Shown: positions 18,246-27,667 of the stretch, one piece after another
How positions within the stretch are numbered: the first letter of the stretch is position 1
How the letters are laid out: each line of letters begins with the position of its first letter
NCBI GenBank assembly: GCA_934169725.1
Contig: CAKPOF010000002.1
Span: 62,001-126,000, forward strand
Direction: 5' to 3'
Length of the DNA stretch: 64,000 bases
Source: an uncultured Clostridia bacterium
GTDB lineage: Bacteria; Bacillota; Clostridia; TANB77; CAG-508
Translations under genes and position numbers: made by a program
Notes under the pieces: model-generated
What the model was told of the DNA's origin: nothing
The model's input: the letters and a program-made list of their open reading frames with translations, nothing else
Databases searched by the model: none

Positions 18246-18836
18246 GTGGTTAATATATATACCAGTAAGTTTATAAATATAATATCTTTGATTATTACAA
18301 TAATAATCTATTTAGTCATGAATTTTTTTATCAATCATGTAAATTTTAAAGTCAATAAAGTTAAATTTAATGCTGATTTTGTATCAGAAAAAACTATAAA
18401 TCTAAACAATATTAATTCGGTAAATTCAAGTGAAAAAACTTTAGAACAAAATTTAATTGAAGAACAATGGTATATACAAATTGACAAAATATCATTAAAA
18501 GCACCCATTGCAAAAGATACGACGAAAGATGTGTTGGAAAATTATGTAGGACATTTTAATGAAAGTCCGTTAGATAAAGGAAATATATGTTTAGCTGCGC
18601 ATAACAGAGGATACAAAAATAACTATTTTAATAGAATAAAAGAATTGAAAGAAGGAGATGAAATAAAATATGTATATAAAAATATAGAAAGAACATATGA
18701 AGTAACGAAGCAAGAAATTATTAAAAACACGGATTGGGAAAATTTAGAAAACACGGAAGAAAATAAAATAACATTAATTACATGTGTGGAAAATGAACCT
18801 GATTATAGAAGGTGCATACAAGGAATAGAAAAATAA
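18246..18836 (+). CDS. Sortase (LPXTG transpeptidase)
   Basis: 196 residues, GTG start at 18246 after AGGAAAG. One N-terminal membrane anchor (about 8-28), then an extracytoplasmic sortase beta-barrel: the IQIDKISLKAPIAKDTTKDVL strand region, catalytic His in CLAAHNRGY (about residue 120), catalytic Cys in TLITCVENE (about 179) and a following Arg in DYRRC. Sortases cleave an LPXTG signal between Thr and Gly and attach the protein to peptidoglycan or to another subunit. The gene sits 13 bases before an LPVTG-ending thioester adhesin, its probable substrate. The barrel is on the short side but all catalytic residues appear present. Closest class by eye is D-like; not certain. Confidence 0.88.
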   Translation: MVNIYTSKFINIISLIITIIIYLVMNFFINHVNFKVNKVKFNADFVSEKTINLNNINSVNSSEKTLEQNLIEEQWYIQIDKISLKAPIAKDTTKDVLENYVGHFNESPLDKGNICLAAHNRGYKNNYFNRIKELKEGDEIKYVYKNIERTYEVTKQEIIKNTDWENLENTEENKITLITCVENEPDYRRCIQGIEK

Positions 18837-18849
18837 AGGATGTGAAAAA

Positions 18850-20121
18850 TTGTATAAGAAAAAAGTAAAAGTAAAAATTATAAGTATAATATTGATAATA
18901 TTAAGTTTAAATAGTTTGAATTTTATAAATTCTGTAAAAGCAATTAGTGTTGATAATACTAATATAAACTCAGTAGAAGATTGCGGAGCATTACTAAAAT
19001 ATAAAGGAATGATAGTAAAAACATTTTATGCTGAATATACAGGAGAGGGAAAAAGATATCCAGCATATTGTTTAGACAAAACTAAAACAGGAGTATCTGA
19101 TCAAAATCCATCATATTCTGTGTCTATTGAAAATGCAATAAATGATGTGAAATTATGGAGAATTTTAATAAATGGATATCCATACAAGACAATAGAAGAA
19201 TTAGGCGTAGCTAATAGAGAAGAAGCTTTTACTGCTACAAAACAAGCTGTATATACATATATTCATAATAATCAATTAGGTGATTATGAGGCAATAGGAG
19301 AAGCTGGTAAAAGAACATTAAATGCGTTGTATAAAATAGTGAATAATGCAAATAATTCTAATGAAGTACAAATTTCTAATAGAATAGATATTAGTAAGAT
19401 TAAAGATGAATGGGAACAAGATAATGTACAATTAGAATATGTTTATAAAAAGTATAAAGTTACAGCAAATACTAGGATATCAAACTATAAAGTAAAAATA
19501 GATATGGCAACAAAAGTTGAGGGTATAAAAATTGTAGATGAAAAAAATAATGAAAAGGAAGAATTTTTACCAAATGAAATTTTTAAAATATTAGTACCAA
19601 TAAAAAATCTTAAAGAAGATGGAGAAATAAAAATAAGTATAGATACACAAGTAGAAACTAAACCGATATTATATGGTAGAGCCTCTAGTTCAAATTTACA
19701 AGATTATGCATTAACAGCATCAACATATGAAGATGGAAAAGGAGAAATATCAGATAAATACGGAAAAAATGAAACAAAAATTATAATAATAAAACAAGAT
19801 GAGAATACTGGAGAAAGAATAGAAGGAACAGAATTTCAAATATTAGACGAAAACAAAAATGTTTTATATACAAATTTAAAAACAGATAAAGATGGAATAA
19901 TTAAAGTTGAAAATTTAATACCAGGAAAATATTATATAAAAGAAACTAAAGCAAAAGATGGATATGAGTTATATAAAGATTTAATTGAAGTAGATATAAG
20001 CTTAAATGAAGAGTTTTCTGTAAATGTAAATAATAGTAAAACAGAAAAACCAAGTATAGAAAAAATACAAGAAATAGAAGAAGTGAAAAATAAAAAAATA
20101 TTACCAGTCACAGGAATGTAG
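18850..20121 (+). CDS. Thioester-domain surface adhesin with terminal LPVTG
   Basis: 423 residues, TTG start at 18850 behind AAGGATGTG. A signal peptide (about 1-32) is followed by a thioester (TQXA-type) domain: Cys in PAYCLDKTKTG (about 76) and Gln in ATKQAVYTY (about 137) can form the internal Cys-Gln ester used for covalent host attachment. A prealbumin/SpaA-like beta domain follows (about 315-400; GTEFQILDENKNV, IPGKYYIKETKAKDGYEL). The protein ends KKILPVTGM and stops, lacking the hydrophobic segment and basic tail that normally hold a sortase substrate in the membrane. A terminator directly follows, so this is not a read-through artefact. It pairs with the upstream sortase. Confidence 0.85.
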   Translation: MYKKKVKVKIISIILIILSLNSLNFINSVKAISVDNTNINSVEDCGALLKYKGMIVKTFYAEYTGEGKRYPAYCLDKTKTGVSDQNPSYSVSIENAINDVKLWRILINGYPYKTIEELGVANREEAFTATKQAVYTYIHNNQLGDYEAIGEAGKRTLNALYKIVNNANNSNEVQISNRIDISKIKDEWEQDNVQLEYVYKKYKVTANTRISNYKVKIDMATKVEGIKIVDEKNNEKEEFLPNEIFKILVPIKNLKEDGEIKISIDTQVETKPILYGRASSSNLQDYALTASTYEDGKGEISDKYGKNETKIIIIKQDENTGERIEGTEFQILDENKNVLYTNLKTDKDGIIKVENLIPGKYYIKETKAKDGYELYKDLIEVDISLNEEFSVNVNNSKTEKPSIEKIQEIEEVKNKKILPVTGM

Positions 20122-20125
20122 AAAA

Positions 20126-20176
20126 AAGTGTTATATGACAATGTTTTATATAAATTTGTTGTATAGCACTTTAATT
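20126..20176 (+). terminator. Terminator after the sortase-adhesin operon
   Basis: AAAGTGTTATATGACAA pairs (with G-T pairs) with TTGTTGTATAGCACTTT, followed by AT-rich DNA; begins five bases after the stop codon. Confidence 0.6.
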
Positions 20177-20195
20177 ATTAAATAAAAAATAAATC

Positions 20196-20245
20196 ATTTT
20201 CATTTTCATACCTTGGTGTCGCAAATCACATATTAAAATCATATT
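20196..20245. repeat. Repeat family A, left-half fragment
   Basis: Contains TCATACCTTGGTGTCGCAAA and CACATATTAAAAT, then breaks off; the right half is missing. Confidence 0.6.
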
Positions 20246-20326
20246 TTTAACTTTTTAAAACTATTGAATAAAAAAGTAAATTTTGATAGAATATATTGGA
20301 AAATAAAAAATAAGGGAGCGTAAAGA

Positions 20327-21646
20327 ATGTTTTCACAATTAATAATTCTAGTAATATTAATATTGTTAAATGCTTACTTTGCGGCAAGCGAAATAGCGTT
20401 TATATCACTAAATGATGCAAAGATAGAGAAACAAGCAAAAGAAGGAAACAAAAAGGCTAAACAAATAGAAAAAATGTTAAAAGAACCAAGCAAGTTTTTG
20501 GCTACTATTCAAATAGGAATAACATTAGCAGGATTTTTATCAAGTGCTTTTGCTTCAGATACATTTGCTGATAAATTAGCACCAATATTAAATAGTTATA
20601 TTCCAGCAGTTAGTTTGGGAATATGGAAAAGTGTATCAATTATAGTTATTACAATTATATTATCATTTTTTACACTAGTATTTGGAGAATTAGTTCCAAA
20701 AAGATTAGCAATGAAACATTATGAAAAGATATCATATGCGACAATAGGTGTTATAAGAACAATTTCAATAATAACGGCACCATTTGTAAAATTATTAACA
20801 ACTGTTACAAATGCTATTTCGAAAATTTTTGGAGTTGGAGAAAATGAAGAGGAAGCAGTAACAGAAGAAGAAATAAAAATGATGGTAAATCAAGGCGAAG
20901 AAAAGGGTACAATAAAAGAAGAGGAAAAAGAATTAATAAATAATGTATTTGAGTTTAATGATATTACAGTATCAGAAATAATGAGACATAGAACTGATAT
21001 GTTTGCGGTAGATATAAATATAAGCAACGAGGAATTGCTTTCAGAATTGTCAAAGGAAGAATATAGATATAGTAGAATACCAGTGTATGATGAAACAATA
21101 GATGAAATAAAAGGAATTATTTATATAAAAGATATATTAAAAAATATAAATAAGAAAAATTTTAAGGTTAAAAATATAGTAAAAGAAGCATACTTTATAT
21201 CAAAAAGCAGATTAATAAATGAAGTTTTTAAAGAGTTACAAAAAAATAAGATGCAGATAGCAATCATAGTTGATGAATATGGCGGAACAGCTGGATTAGT
21301 AACAATGGAAGATATATTAGAAGAACTAGTTGGTGATATTTATGATGAATATGATAAAGAGGAAAAGGAATATGAAAAGATAGATGAAAATACGTATATT
21401 TTATCAGGTAGTTTACCAATCCATGATGTTAATAAATTATTAAATGCAGAAATTCCAGAAGGAGATTATGATACTATATCAGGATTTTTACAAGAAAAAT
21501 TGGGAAGAATTCCAAATGATAAGGAAAAACCAATTATTGAAACTGAAAAAGTAACTTATAAAATACAAAAATATGAAGATAAAAGAATATTAAAAATAAA
21601 AGCGTGTAAAAATAACATAATAGAAATAGAAAAAAATGAAAAATAA
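20327..21646 (+). CDS. CNNM/CorC-type (hemolysin C family) transporter-associated protein
   Basis: 439 residues, ATG at 20327. An N-terminal DUF21/CNNM membrane domain with about four segments (1-185; LNAYFAASEIAFISLNDAKIE, ATIQIGITLAGFLSSAFAS) precedes two CBS domains (about 205-325; VSEIMRHRTDMFAVD, IAIIVDEYGGTAGLVTMEDILEELVGDI) and a CorC/HlyC C-terminal domain (about 345-430; GDYDTISGFLQEKLGRIP). Members mediate Mg2+ (or Na+/Mg2+) efflux or modulate it; the haemolysin label is historical. It is 14 bases upstream of the WG-repeat gene and probably co-transcribed with it. Confidence 0.92.
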   Translation: MFSQLIILVILILLNAYFAASEIAFISLNDAKIEKQAKEGNKKAKQIEKMLKEPSKFLATIQIGITLAGFLSSAFASDTFADKLAPILNSYIPAVSLGIWKSVSIIVITIILSFFTLVFGELVPKRLAMKHYEKISYATIGVIRTISIITAPFVKLLTTVTNAISKIFGVGENEEEAVTEEEIKMMVNQGEEKGTIKEEEKELINNVFEFNDITVSEIMRHRTDMFAVDINISNEELLSELSKEEYRYSRIPVYDETIDEIKGIIYIKDILKNINKKNFKVKNIVKEAYFISKSRLINEVFKELQKNKMQIAIIVDEYGGTAGLVTMEDILEELVGDIYDEYDKEEKEYEKIDENTYILSGSLPIHDVNKLLNAEIPEGDYDTISGFLQEKLGRIPNDKEKPIIETEKVTYKIQKYEDKRILKIKACKNNIIEIEKNEK

Positions 21647-21660
21647 GGTAGGGAATTTAT

Positions 21661-23406
21661 ATGAAAAAGAAAAGTATAATAATGATAATATTAGTATTAC
21701 TAGTAATCATAGGAATTTTTTCAATATATGTATATAAAAACATTCAAAAAAATGATAGAAAGTATGATATTGAAAATATAGATATAAGTGAATATCAATA
21801 TTTTGCATTAAAACAAGATAGTAAATATGGTGTTTTAAATAAAAATGGTGATGTTATTATAAAACCAGAATATACAAATATAGTTATACCAAATCCTAAA
21901 AAAGATGTATTTGTTTGTTATAATGATGAAAATACAAAAGTTTTAAACCAAAATGGGGAAGAATTGTGGAATCAATATGAAAAAATTGCACCAATAAAAT
22001 TAAAAAATATTGCAAATAATTTAATGTATGAAAAAAATATTTTAACTTATGAAAAAGATGGAAAAATTGGATTAATAAATATAGAAGGTAAAAATATAAC
22101 AAAACCAATATATGAATCAATTGAAGGATTACCATATAAAGAAGGAGAATTATTAGTAAAACAAAATGGAAAATATGGTGTATTAAACAATAAAGGAAAA
22201 TATTTGGTGCATGCAGATTATGATCAAATATTAGTAGATAATTATAATACTGAAAAAGATGGATATAAAAATGCAGGATATATCATATCTAACACAACTG
22301 ATAATGGATATAGATATGGATATATGGATGTTAACGGAAAAGTTATATTAAAACCAGAATATAATGAAATTTCAAGAATAGTTGATATAAATGATGAAAA
22401 AAATGTATATTTAATTGCAGCTGAAAATGGTCAATATGGAATGTTTAAAAATGATGAACAAATAATAAAAAATGAATATCAATCAATATCATATAATAGT
22501 GAAAATAATACATTGATTTTAGAAAAAACAAAAAAATTTGGAGTTGCAACAATTGATGGAAAAATTATTATACCAATAGAATATTCCCAAATAGATAGCA
22601 CAGGTGAATATATATATGCCACAGATAAAGATTCAAATGTTCAAGTATATGAAGAAGATGGAACAAAGGTATCGGTTGATAGCAATATATATCTAACTAA
22701 AACAACAAATGATAATTACAAAATAAAAATTGATAATTCACAAGGTTCAAAATATACAATAACAGATAAAAATGGAAAAGAATTAACAAAAGGTAATTAC
22801 ACATATATAGAATATTTGTATGACGATTATTTTATTGTGTCAATAGCTGGGGGAAAAGTTGGAGTAATTAATATAAAAGAAGAACCTATTATAGATATAA
22901 AATATAATTCTGTAGAAAAGATACAGGATACAGATTATATTGTAACGAGATTAACAGAAAGTAATACTACACAATTATATAATAAAAAACTAGAAATGAT
23001 ATGTGAAATGTCAGGAGCTGTAATAGACAAGAAAAATAATTATATTAAAATATATAATGATGAAGAAACTAAATATTTTGATATGAATGGAAAAGAAATA
23101 GAAAATACAAAAGTCCTACCAGAACAAAATATTTATGCAAAAGAACAAAATGGAAAATGGGGATTTGTGGATAAAAATGGAAAAGTAGTTGTAGATTATA
23201 AATATGAAAAAGTAACAGATTTAAATTCATATGGTTATGCAGGAATAAAAGAAAATGGAAAATGGGGTGTAATAGATTCTAATGGAAAAGTAGTTTTACA
23301 ACCTAAATATGAATTTAATGTCAAAACAGAACCTGAATTTATAAAGCAATACTATAAAGTTGAATATGGATATGGAGAGTTTTATTATACAAATCAAGAT
23401 AATTAA
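21661..23406 (+). CDS. WG-repeat protein, membrane-anchored or secreted
   Basis: 581 residues, ATG at 21661. One hydrophobic N-terminal segment (about 6-25) leads to an extracytoplasmic array of WG/KWG beta repeats, each built on a pattern like KYGVLNKNGDVIIKPEY; at least nine copies are recognisable, the clearest at about 55-80, 158-180, 214-240 and the two near the end (KWGFVDKNGKVVVDYKY, KWGVIDSNGKVVLQPKY). No catalytic domain is visible. Such repeats probably form a beta-propeller or solenoid for binding; substrate unknown. Second gene of a two-gene unit, closed by a strong terminator. Confidence 0.85.
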   Translation: MKKKSIIMIILVLLVIIGIFSIYVYKNIQKNDRKYDIENIDISEYQYFALKQDSKYGVLNKNGDVIIKPEYTNIVIPNPKKDVFVCYNDENTKVLNQNGEELWNQYEKIAPIKLKNIANNLMYEKNILTYEKDGKIGLINIEGKNITKPIYESIEGLPYKEGELLVKQNGKYGVLNNKGKYLVHADYDQILVDNYNTEKDGYKNAGYIISNTTDNGYRYGYMDVNGKVILKPEYNEISRIVDINDEKNVYLIAAENGQYGMFKNDEQIIKNEYQSISYNSENNTLILEKTKKFGVATIDGKIIIPIEYSQIDSTGEYIYATDKDSNVQVYEEDGTKVSVDSNIYLTKTTNDNYKIKIDNSQGSKYTITDKNGKELTKGNYTYIEYLYDDYFIVSIAGGKVGVINIKEEPIIDIKYNSVEKIQDTDYIVTRLTESNTTQLYNKKLEMICEMSGAVIDKKNNYIKIYNDEETKYFDMNGKEIENTKVLPEQNIYAKEQNGKWGFVDKNGKVVVDYKYEKVTDLNSYGYAGIKENGKWGVIDSNGKVVLQPKYEFNVKTEPEFIKQYYKVEYGYGEFYYTNQDN

Positions 23407-23410
23407 TAAA

Positions 23411-23446
23411 AAAAGAATCAAATATTTTTATGTTTGATTCTTTTTT
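23411..23446 (+). terminator. Terminator after the WG-repeat gene
   Basis: AAAGAATCAAA / TTTGATTCTTT stem followed by TTT. Confidence 0.85.
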
Positions 23447-23498
23447 ATAGTATTTTTTTAAAATTTAATATGTATTATTTTTAAAATGTTCATTAATT

Positions 23499-23650
23499 AA
23501 AGTTCAATATTTATTATTTTTTTTCATACTTTGGTGTCGCAAACTGCATATTAAAATTACTAGTATGTAGTTTGCTCCAAATCGCACTCACTATCGTTCG
23601 TTTGGTCGCTTACGCAGTATGAAAAAAATAATAAATATTGAACTTTAATT
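23499..23650. repeat. Repeat family A copy 4, perfect outer arms
   Basis: Outer inverted repeat TAAAGTTCAATATTTATTAT / ATAATAAATATTGAACTTTA around the family core (CTTTGGTGTCGCAAACTGCA ... GGTCGCTTACGCAGTATG). Non-coding; fills most of the gap before the patatin gene. Confidence 0.8.
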
Positions 23651-23767
23651 TAAAACATAACAATATAAATATCATTAATATTAATTTATGTTATTACAAT
23701 AAAATGTTTAAATTAATATTATAGAGTAAATACTTATAAAGAATAAAAAAAGAAAAAAGGTGAATTT

Positions 23768-24616
23768 ATGAAATTAGGAGTTGCATTGTCAGGAGGAGGG
23801 GCAAAAGGAATTGCACATGCTGGAGTGCTAAAGGCTTTACAAGATAGTAATATCGAAATAAGTGCTATAGGTGGAACCAGTTCTGGTGCATTTATAGCAT
23901 GCATGTATGCTTTAGGCTATTCTCCAGAAGAGATGTATGAAATATTTAAAATATATTCTAAAGAAATGGTAGAAGAGGAAAAAAAGGGAAAAATAGGTAA
24001 AATAAATAAGATATTTAATTTTAAAAGTACGGGTTTTAGAAAAGGTGAAAATATTGAAAAAATTTTTAATAGATTATCAGAACAGAAAGGAATAAAAAAT
24101 ATATCACAAATACAAACATTACCAATATCAATACCAGCAGTTGATATAAAAGATGGTAAAGAGTATATTTTTACTAATAATATTTCTTCAGATGCCAAAG
24201 TATATAAGAAATATATAACTGATATTCCCATTGGAAAAGCATTAAGAGCCAGTAGTAGTTTTCCAGCTTTATTTTGTCCTTGCGATTTTAAAGAACATAA
24301 ATTTTTAGATGGAGGAGCTTTAAATAATATACCAGTTTTAGAGGTAAAAAGGCAGGGAGTAGATAAAGTTTTGGCAATAAATTTTAAGGCAGATGATATA
24401 ACAAATAGTAGTAATTATATGGATATAGCAATGAGAACAATTGACTTAATGGGAAACAAAATATCTGAAAAAAATTTAAAGATGAGTGATTATGTTATAA
24501 CACTAGAGTTAGAAAAAACGGGATTGTTAGAAATCAACAAATTGGAGAAATGTTATGAACAAGGATATTATCAAACTATAAATAAAATAAATGAGATAAA
24601 AGAAATAATCGAGTGA
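23768..24616 (+). CDS. Patatin-like phospholipase (RssA/YchK family)
   Basis: 282 residues, ATG at 23768 behind AAAAAAGGTG. The Ser-Asp hydrolase motifs are complete: the oxyanion loop SGGGAKGIAHAGVLKAL (about 9-25), nucleophile Ser in GGTSSGAF (about 39-46) and Asp in FLDGGALNN (about 180-188). No signal peptide, so cytoplasmic. Family members hydrolyse acyl esters of phospholipids; the substrate here is unknown. It lies 47 bases before the NifS-like gene with no terminator between. Confidence 0.92.
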   Translation: MKLGVALSGGGAKGIAHAGVLKALQDSNIEISAIGGTSSGAFIACMYALGYSPEEMYEIFKIYSKEMVEEEKKGKIGKINKIFNFKSTGFRKGENIEKIFNRLSEQKGIKNISQIQTLPISIPAVDIKDGKEYIFTNNISSDAKVYKKYITDIPIGKALRASSSFPALFCPCDFKEHKFLDGGALNNIPVLEVKRQGVDKVLAINFKADDITNSSNYMDIAMRTIDLMGNKISEKNLKMSDYVITLELEKTGLLEINKLEKCYEQGYYQTINKINEIKEIIE

Positions 24617-24663
24617 AGTCAGCATAAAATATCTTAAGAAGATTTTATAGAGGTGAAGTTTTA

Positions 24664-25806
24664 ATGAAAACAAGATATTTTGATAATGCTGCTACAACAA
24701 AAGTAAAAGAAGAAGTGATTGAAAAGATGTTTCCATATTTAGTAGAAGAGTATGGGAATCCATCATCATTATATAAAAAGGGGAGAACAGCCAAAATTGG
24801 AATAGAAGATGCAAGACAAAAAGTTGCAGATTTAATTAATTGTGAAAAAAATGAAGTTTTTTTTACTAGTGGTGGAACAGAAAGTGATAATACTGCTTTG
24901 AAAGGAATAATGCATTTAAGTGAAAATAGTAAAAAGCATATAATAACAACAAAAATTGAACATCCAGCAATATTAAATAGTTGTGCGACTTTAGAAAAAG
25001 AGGGATATGAAGTAACGTATTTAAATGTAGATAAAGATGGTATGGTTGATTTAGAAGATGTTGTAAATAATATAAAAGAAAATACAGTTTTAATAAGTAT
25101 AATGTATGCTAATAATGAAATAGGAGTTATTGAACCTATAGAAAAAATAGGAGAAATTGCTAGAAAAAGAGGAATTATATTTCATACAGATGCGGTTCAG
25201 GCTTGTGGAAATGTGGATATAGATGTTAAAAAGCAAAATATCGATATGTTATCCATTTCAGGACATAAAATAGGAGCTCCAAAAGGAATAGGTGCAATAT
25301 ATGTAAAAAATTGTATAAAATTTAATAATTTTATAGATGGAGGTCATCAAGAAAAAGAAAAAAGAGCAGGTACGGAAAATGTAGCTGGAATTGTTGGACT
25401 AGGAGAAGCATGTAAAATTGCAAAAAATAATATGGAAAATCATATTATGAAATTAAAAAAAATGAGAGATTATTATTTTTCAGAAATGAAAAAAGAGATT
25501 GCTGATATAAAAATAAATGGATCATTAGAACAAAGATTACCAGGAAATAGTAATATATCATTTAAAAATATAAATGGAAGTGAACTATTGTTAAAGCTAG
25601 ATGAAAAAGGAATATGTGCATCAGCTGGTAGTGCATGTTCTTCTGGAAATAGCACACCATCACATGTATTAACTGCAATAGGAGTTGATAGTGAATATGC
25701 AGAAGGAACTTTAAGGGTAACTTTTGGAGATGAAAATACACAAGAAGATTTGGAATATTTAATTAAAAATTTAAAAGATATAGTTAGGAATTTAAAAAAT
25801 AAATAA
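24664..25806 (+). CDS. Cysteine desulfurase, NifS/IscS-like
   Basis: 380 residues, ATG at 24664 behind AGAGGTGAAG. PLP-dependent fold type I enzyme: RYFDNAATTKVKEEV start, the substrate/cofactor segments FFTSGGTESDNTALKG (about 65-80) and FHTDAVQACGNVDID, Schiff-base Lys in SISGHKIGAPKGIGAIY (about 204), and catalytic Cys in CASAGSACSSGNSTPSH (about 325). It takes sulfur from cysteine as an enzyme persulfide for Fe-S clusters or tRNA thiolation. No iscU or mnmA next to it, so the exact role is not fixed by context. Confidence 0.94.
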   Translation: MKTRYFDNAATTKVKEEVIEKMFPYLVEEYGNPSSLYKKGRTAKIGIEDARQKVADLINCEKNEVFFTSGGTESDNTALKGIMHLSENSKKHIITTKIEHPAILNSCATLEKEGYEVTYLNVDKDGMVDLEDVVNNIKENTVLISIMYANNEIGVIEPIEKIGEIARKRGIIFHTDAVQACGNVDIDVKKQNIDMLSISGHKIGAPKGIGAIYVKNCIKFNNFIDGGHQEKEKRAGTENVAGIVGLGEACKIAKNNMENHIMKLKKMRDYYFSEMKKEIADIKINGSLEQRLPGNSNISFKNINGSELLLKLDEKGICASAGSACSSGNSTPSHVLTAIGVDSEYAEGTLRVTFGDENTQEDLEYLIKNLKDIVRNLKNK

Positions 25807-25892
25807 AAGCTGTAAAAAATACAATTAAGAAAATTGTTATAATTTACAACTTATTATAAATTTGAATATTATACTTTGTATAAATAATTATT

Positions 25893-27551
25893 TTATATAC
25901 TAGAAAAGTCAAAATTTGTATAAATTATTAAGGCTTTCCGATTTGTTTTAGTGGAATTTCCTAAGATGGAAAGACTTATTTTTATTCCATCAACAGCAGC
26001 AGACATTATTCCGCCAGCATATCCAGCACCTTCACCGCAAGGATATATGCCATCAATATTTGATAAAAATGAAGAATTTCTTATGATTTTTACAGGAGAA
26101 GAACTACGAGTTTCAACACCTGTTAGAATTGCATCAGGATTAGCAAATCCTGATAATTTTTTATCAAAGTATAAAATACCTTCTTTTAGTGTTGAAGACA
26201 CAAAAGATGGTAATATATCATTTAAATTAGACAAGGTTGTGCCTGGTAAATATGAAGGAACAATATTACCAATTTTAGAAGATGCTTTATTTTGCAAAAA
26301 GTCTTCAATTCTTTGAATAGGTGCATTATAATTTGAACCACCTAATTTAAATGCCTTTTCTTCTAAATTTTGTTGAAAGTAAATTCCAGCCAAAGGAGAA
26401 GAATCATTAAAATCATCTGGAGTTACATTAACAAGCAAAGCAGAATTGGCATTTTTACCATTTCTAGCAAAATTACTCATACCATTTGTGACAATCGTGT
26501 TTTTATCACTTGATGAAGCCATAACAGAACCACCGGGACACATGCAAAAAGTATAACAAGAACGACCAGAAGGTGAATGATAAGAAAGTTTATATTCAGC
26601 AGGTGGTAATTTTAAATGTGTACTATTTCCATATTGTGCAATATTAATGTCAGTTTGAGAATGCTCAACTCTAACACCAACTGAAAAGTTCTTCTTTTCA
26701 AGTTGTAATCCATTTTTATACAATAATTCAAAAGTATCTCTAGAGCTATGCCCGATAGCTAAGATTAATCTTGAAGTTGGTATAGTAAATATAGAATCAT
26801 TTACAAGGTCATGTAGTTTTACAGAAGTAATTTTATTATTTGTAGATTCAAAATCTATGAATTTGGTATTAAAATAAAATTTACCTCCTTTAGAAATTAT
26901 ATAATTACGCATAGATTTAAGAATATTTATGAGATTATCAGTACCAATATGTGGTTTTGATAAATATAAAATTTCTTGGGGAGCACCGAACTTAACAAAT
27001 TCTTGCAAAACTTTTTTACATAATGGATTATTAATTCCAGTAGTAAGTTTACCGTCAGAAAATGTACCGGCACCACCCTCACCAAATTGAACATTTGATG
27101 AAGTATTTAAAATCCTATTTTTTAAAAGATTGTCAATATCTTTTTTTCTATCATCCACTTTTTTTCCTTGTTCAATAATAATGGGAGAAATACCATTTTG
27201 AACTAATGTTAATGCTGAAAAAAGACCAGCTGGTCCAGAACCAACAATAACGGGAGAATGTTCAGATTTTAAAGATTTTATTACATTAAAATCTAATTTT
27301 TCTTTAATTATTTTTTCTATATCAATAGGATGTATTTTTTCAAATTTATGATATTTATTTTCATCTTTTACAAATATATCAAGTGTATAATTAAAAAATA
27401 TATCATTTTTCTTTCTAGCATCAATAGATTTTTTGAATATTTTCCAATTTACAATATCAGAAAAATTTATATGATATTTTTTGCATACATGTTTAATTAA
27501 ATTTTCATCAGAAATATTTTGACGTATTTTTATATTATTAATTCTTAGCAT
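25893..27551 (-). CDS. FAD-dependent dehydrogenase (COG2509-like); in-frame CGG near the C-terminus
   Basis: 552 residues in the simple reading, from the ATG at 27551 behind AAGGAG. After an N-terminal ferredoxin-like part (about 1-90), a dinucleotide-binding fold appears (SPVIVGSGPAGLFSALTL, about 100-117), then NVQFGEGGAGTFSDGKLTTG, FCMCPGGSVMASSS and near the end GIYPCGEGAGYAGGIMSAAVDG. This matches the clostridial FAD/NAD(P)-dependent dehydrogenase family of unknown substrate. An in-frame CGG (25940-25938), followed by A, comes after STKTN. Read straight, the protein gains a 16-residue tail from a repeat sequence; with a +1 shift it ends GKP and stops at 25928. Both are possible; the second matches the CGG pattern seen in three other genes. 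Confidence 0.88.
   Translation of the reverse strand: MLRINNIKIRQNISDENLIKHVCKKYHINFSDIVNWKIFKKSIDARKKNDIFFNYTLDIFVKDENKYHKFEKIHPIDIEKIIKEKLDFNVIKSLKSEHSPVIVGSGPAGLFSALTLVQNGISPIIIEQGKKVDDRKKDIDNLLKNRILNTSSNVQFGEGGAGTFSDGKLTTGINNPLCKKVLQEFVKFGAPQEILYLSKPHIGTDNLINILKSMRNYIISKGGKFYFNTKFIDFESTNNKITSVKLHDLVNDSIFTIPTSRLILAIGHSSRDTFELLYKNGLQLEKKNFSVGVRVEHSQTDINIAQYGNSTHLKLPPAEYKLSYHSPSGRSCYTFCMCPGGSVMASSSDKNTIVTNGMSNFARNGKNANSALLVNVTPDDFNDSSPLAGIYFQQNLEEKAFKLGGSNYNAPIQRIEDFLQNKASSKIGNIVPSYLPGTTLSNLNDILPSFVSSTLKEGILYFDKKLSGFANPDAILTGVETRSSSPVKIIRNSSFLSNIDGIYPCGEGAGYAGGIMSAAVDGIKISLSILGNSTKTNRKALIIYTNFDFSSI
25904..25951. repeat. Repeat family B, copy at the 3' end of the FAD dehydrogenase
   Basis: About 48 bases (AAAAGTCAAAATTTGTATAA ... 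CGATTTGTTTTA) nearly identical to 53925-53971, which lies at the 3' end of ytaF. Both copies overlap the ends of minus-strand genes. TATATACTAG just to the left also recurs near 43424, 45916 and 61424. Confidence 0.6.
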
Positions 27552-27667
27552 AATAAACTCCTTAAATTTAATAAATATATTATATAATAATGGGATGTAA
27601 TTAGCAATACATGTATTTCCAAACAATAGAATATATTATAAAATTATATCATAAGGAAGTGATAGTA

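Noticed and set aside
20196..20245. CRISPR array, because the family A core recurs
   Set aside because: Copies are kilobases apart, palindromic and with no regular spacers; no cas genes are present.
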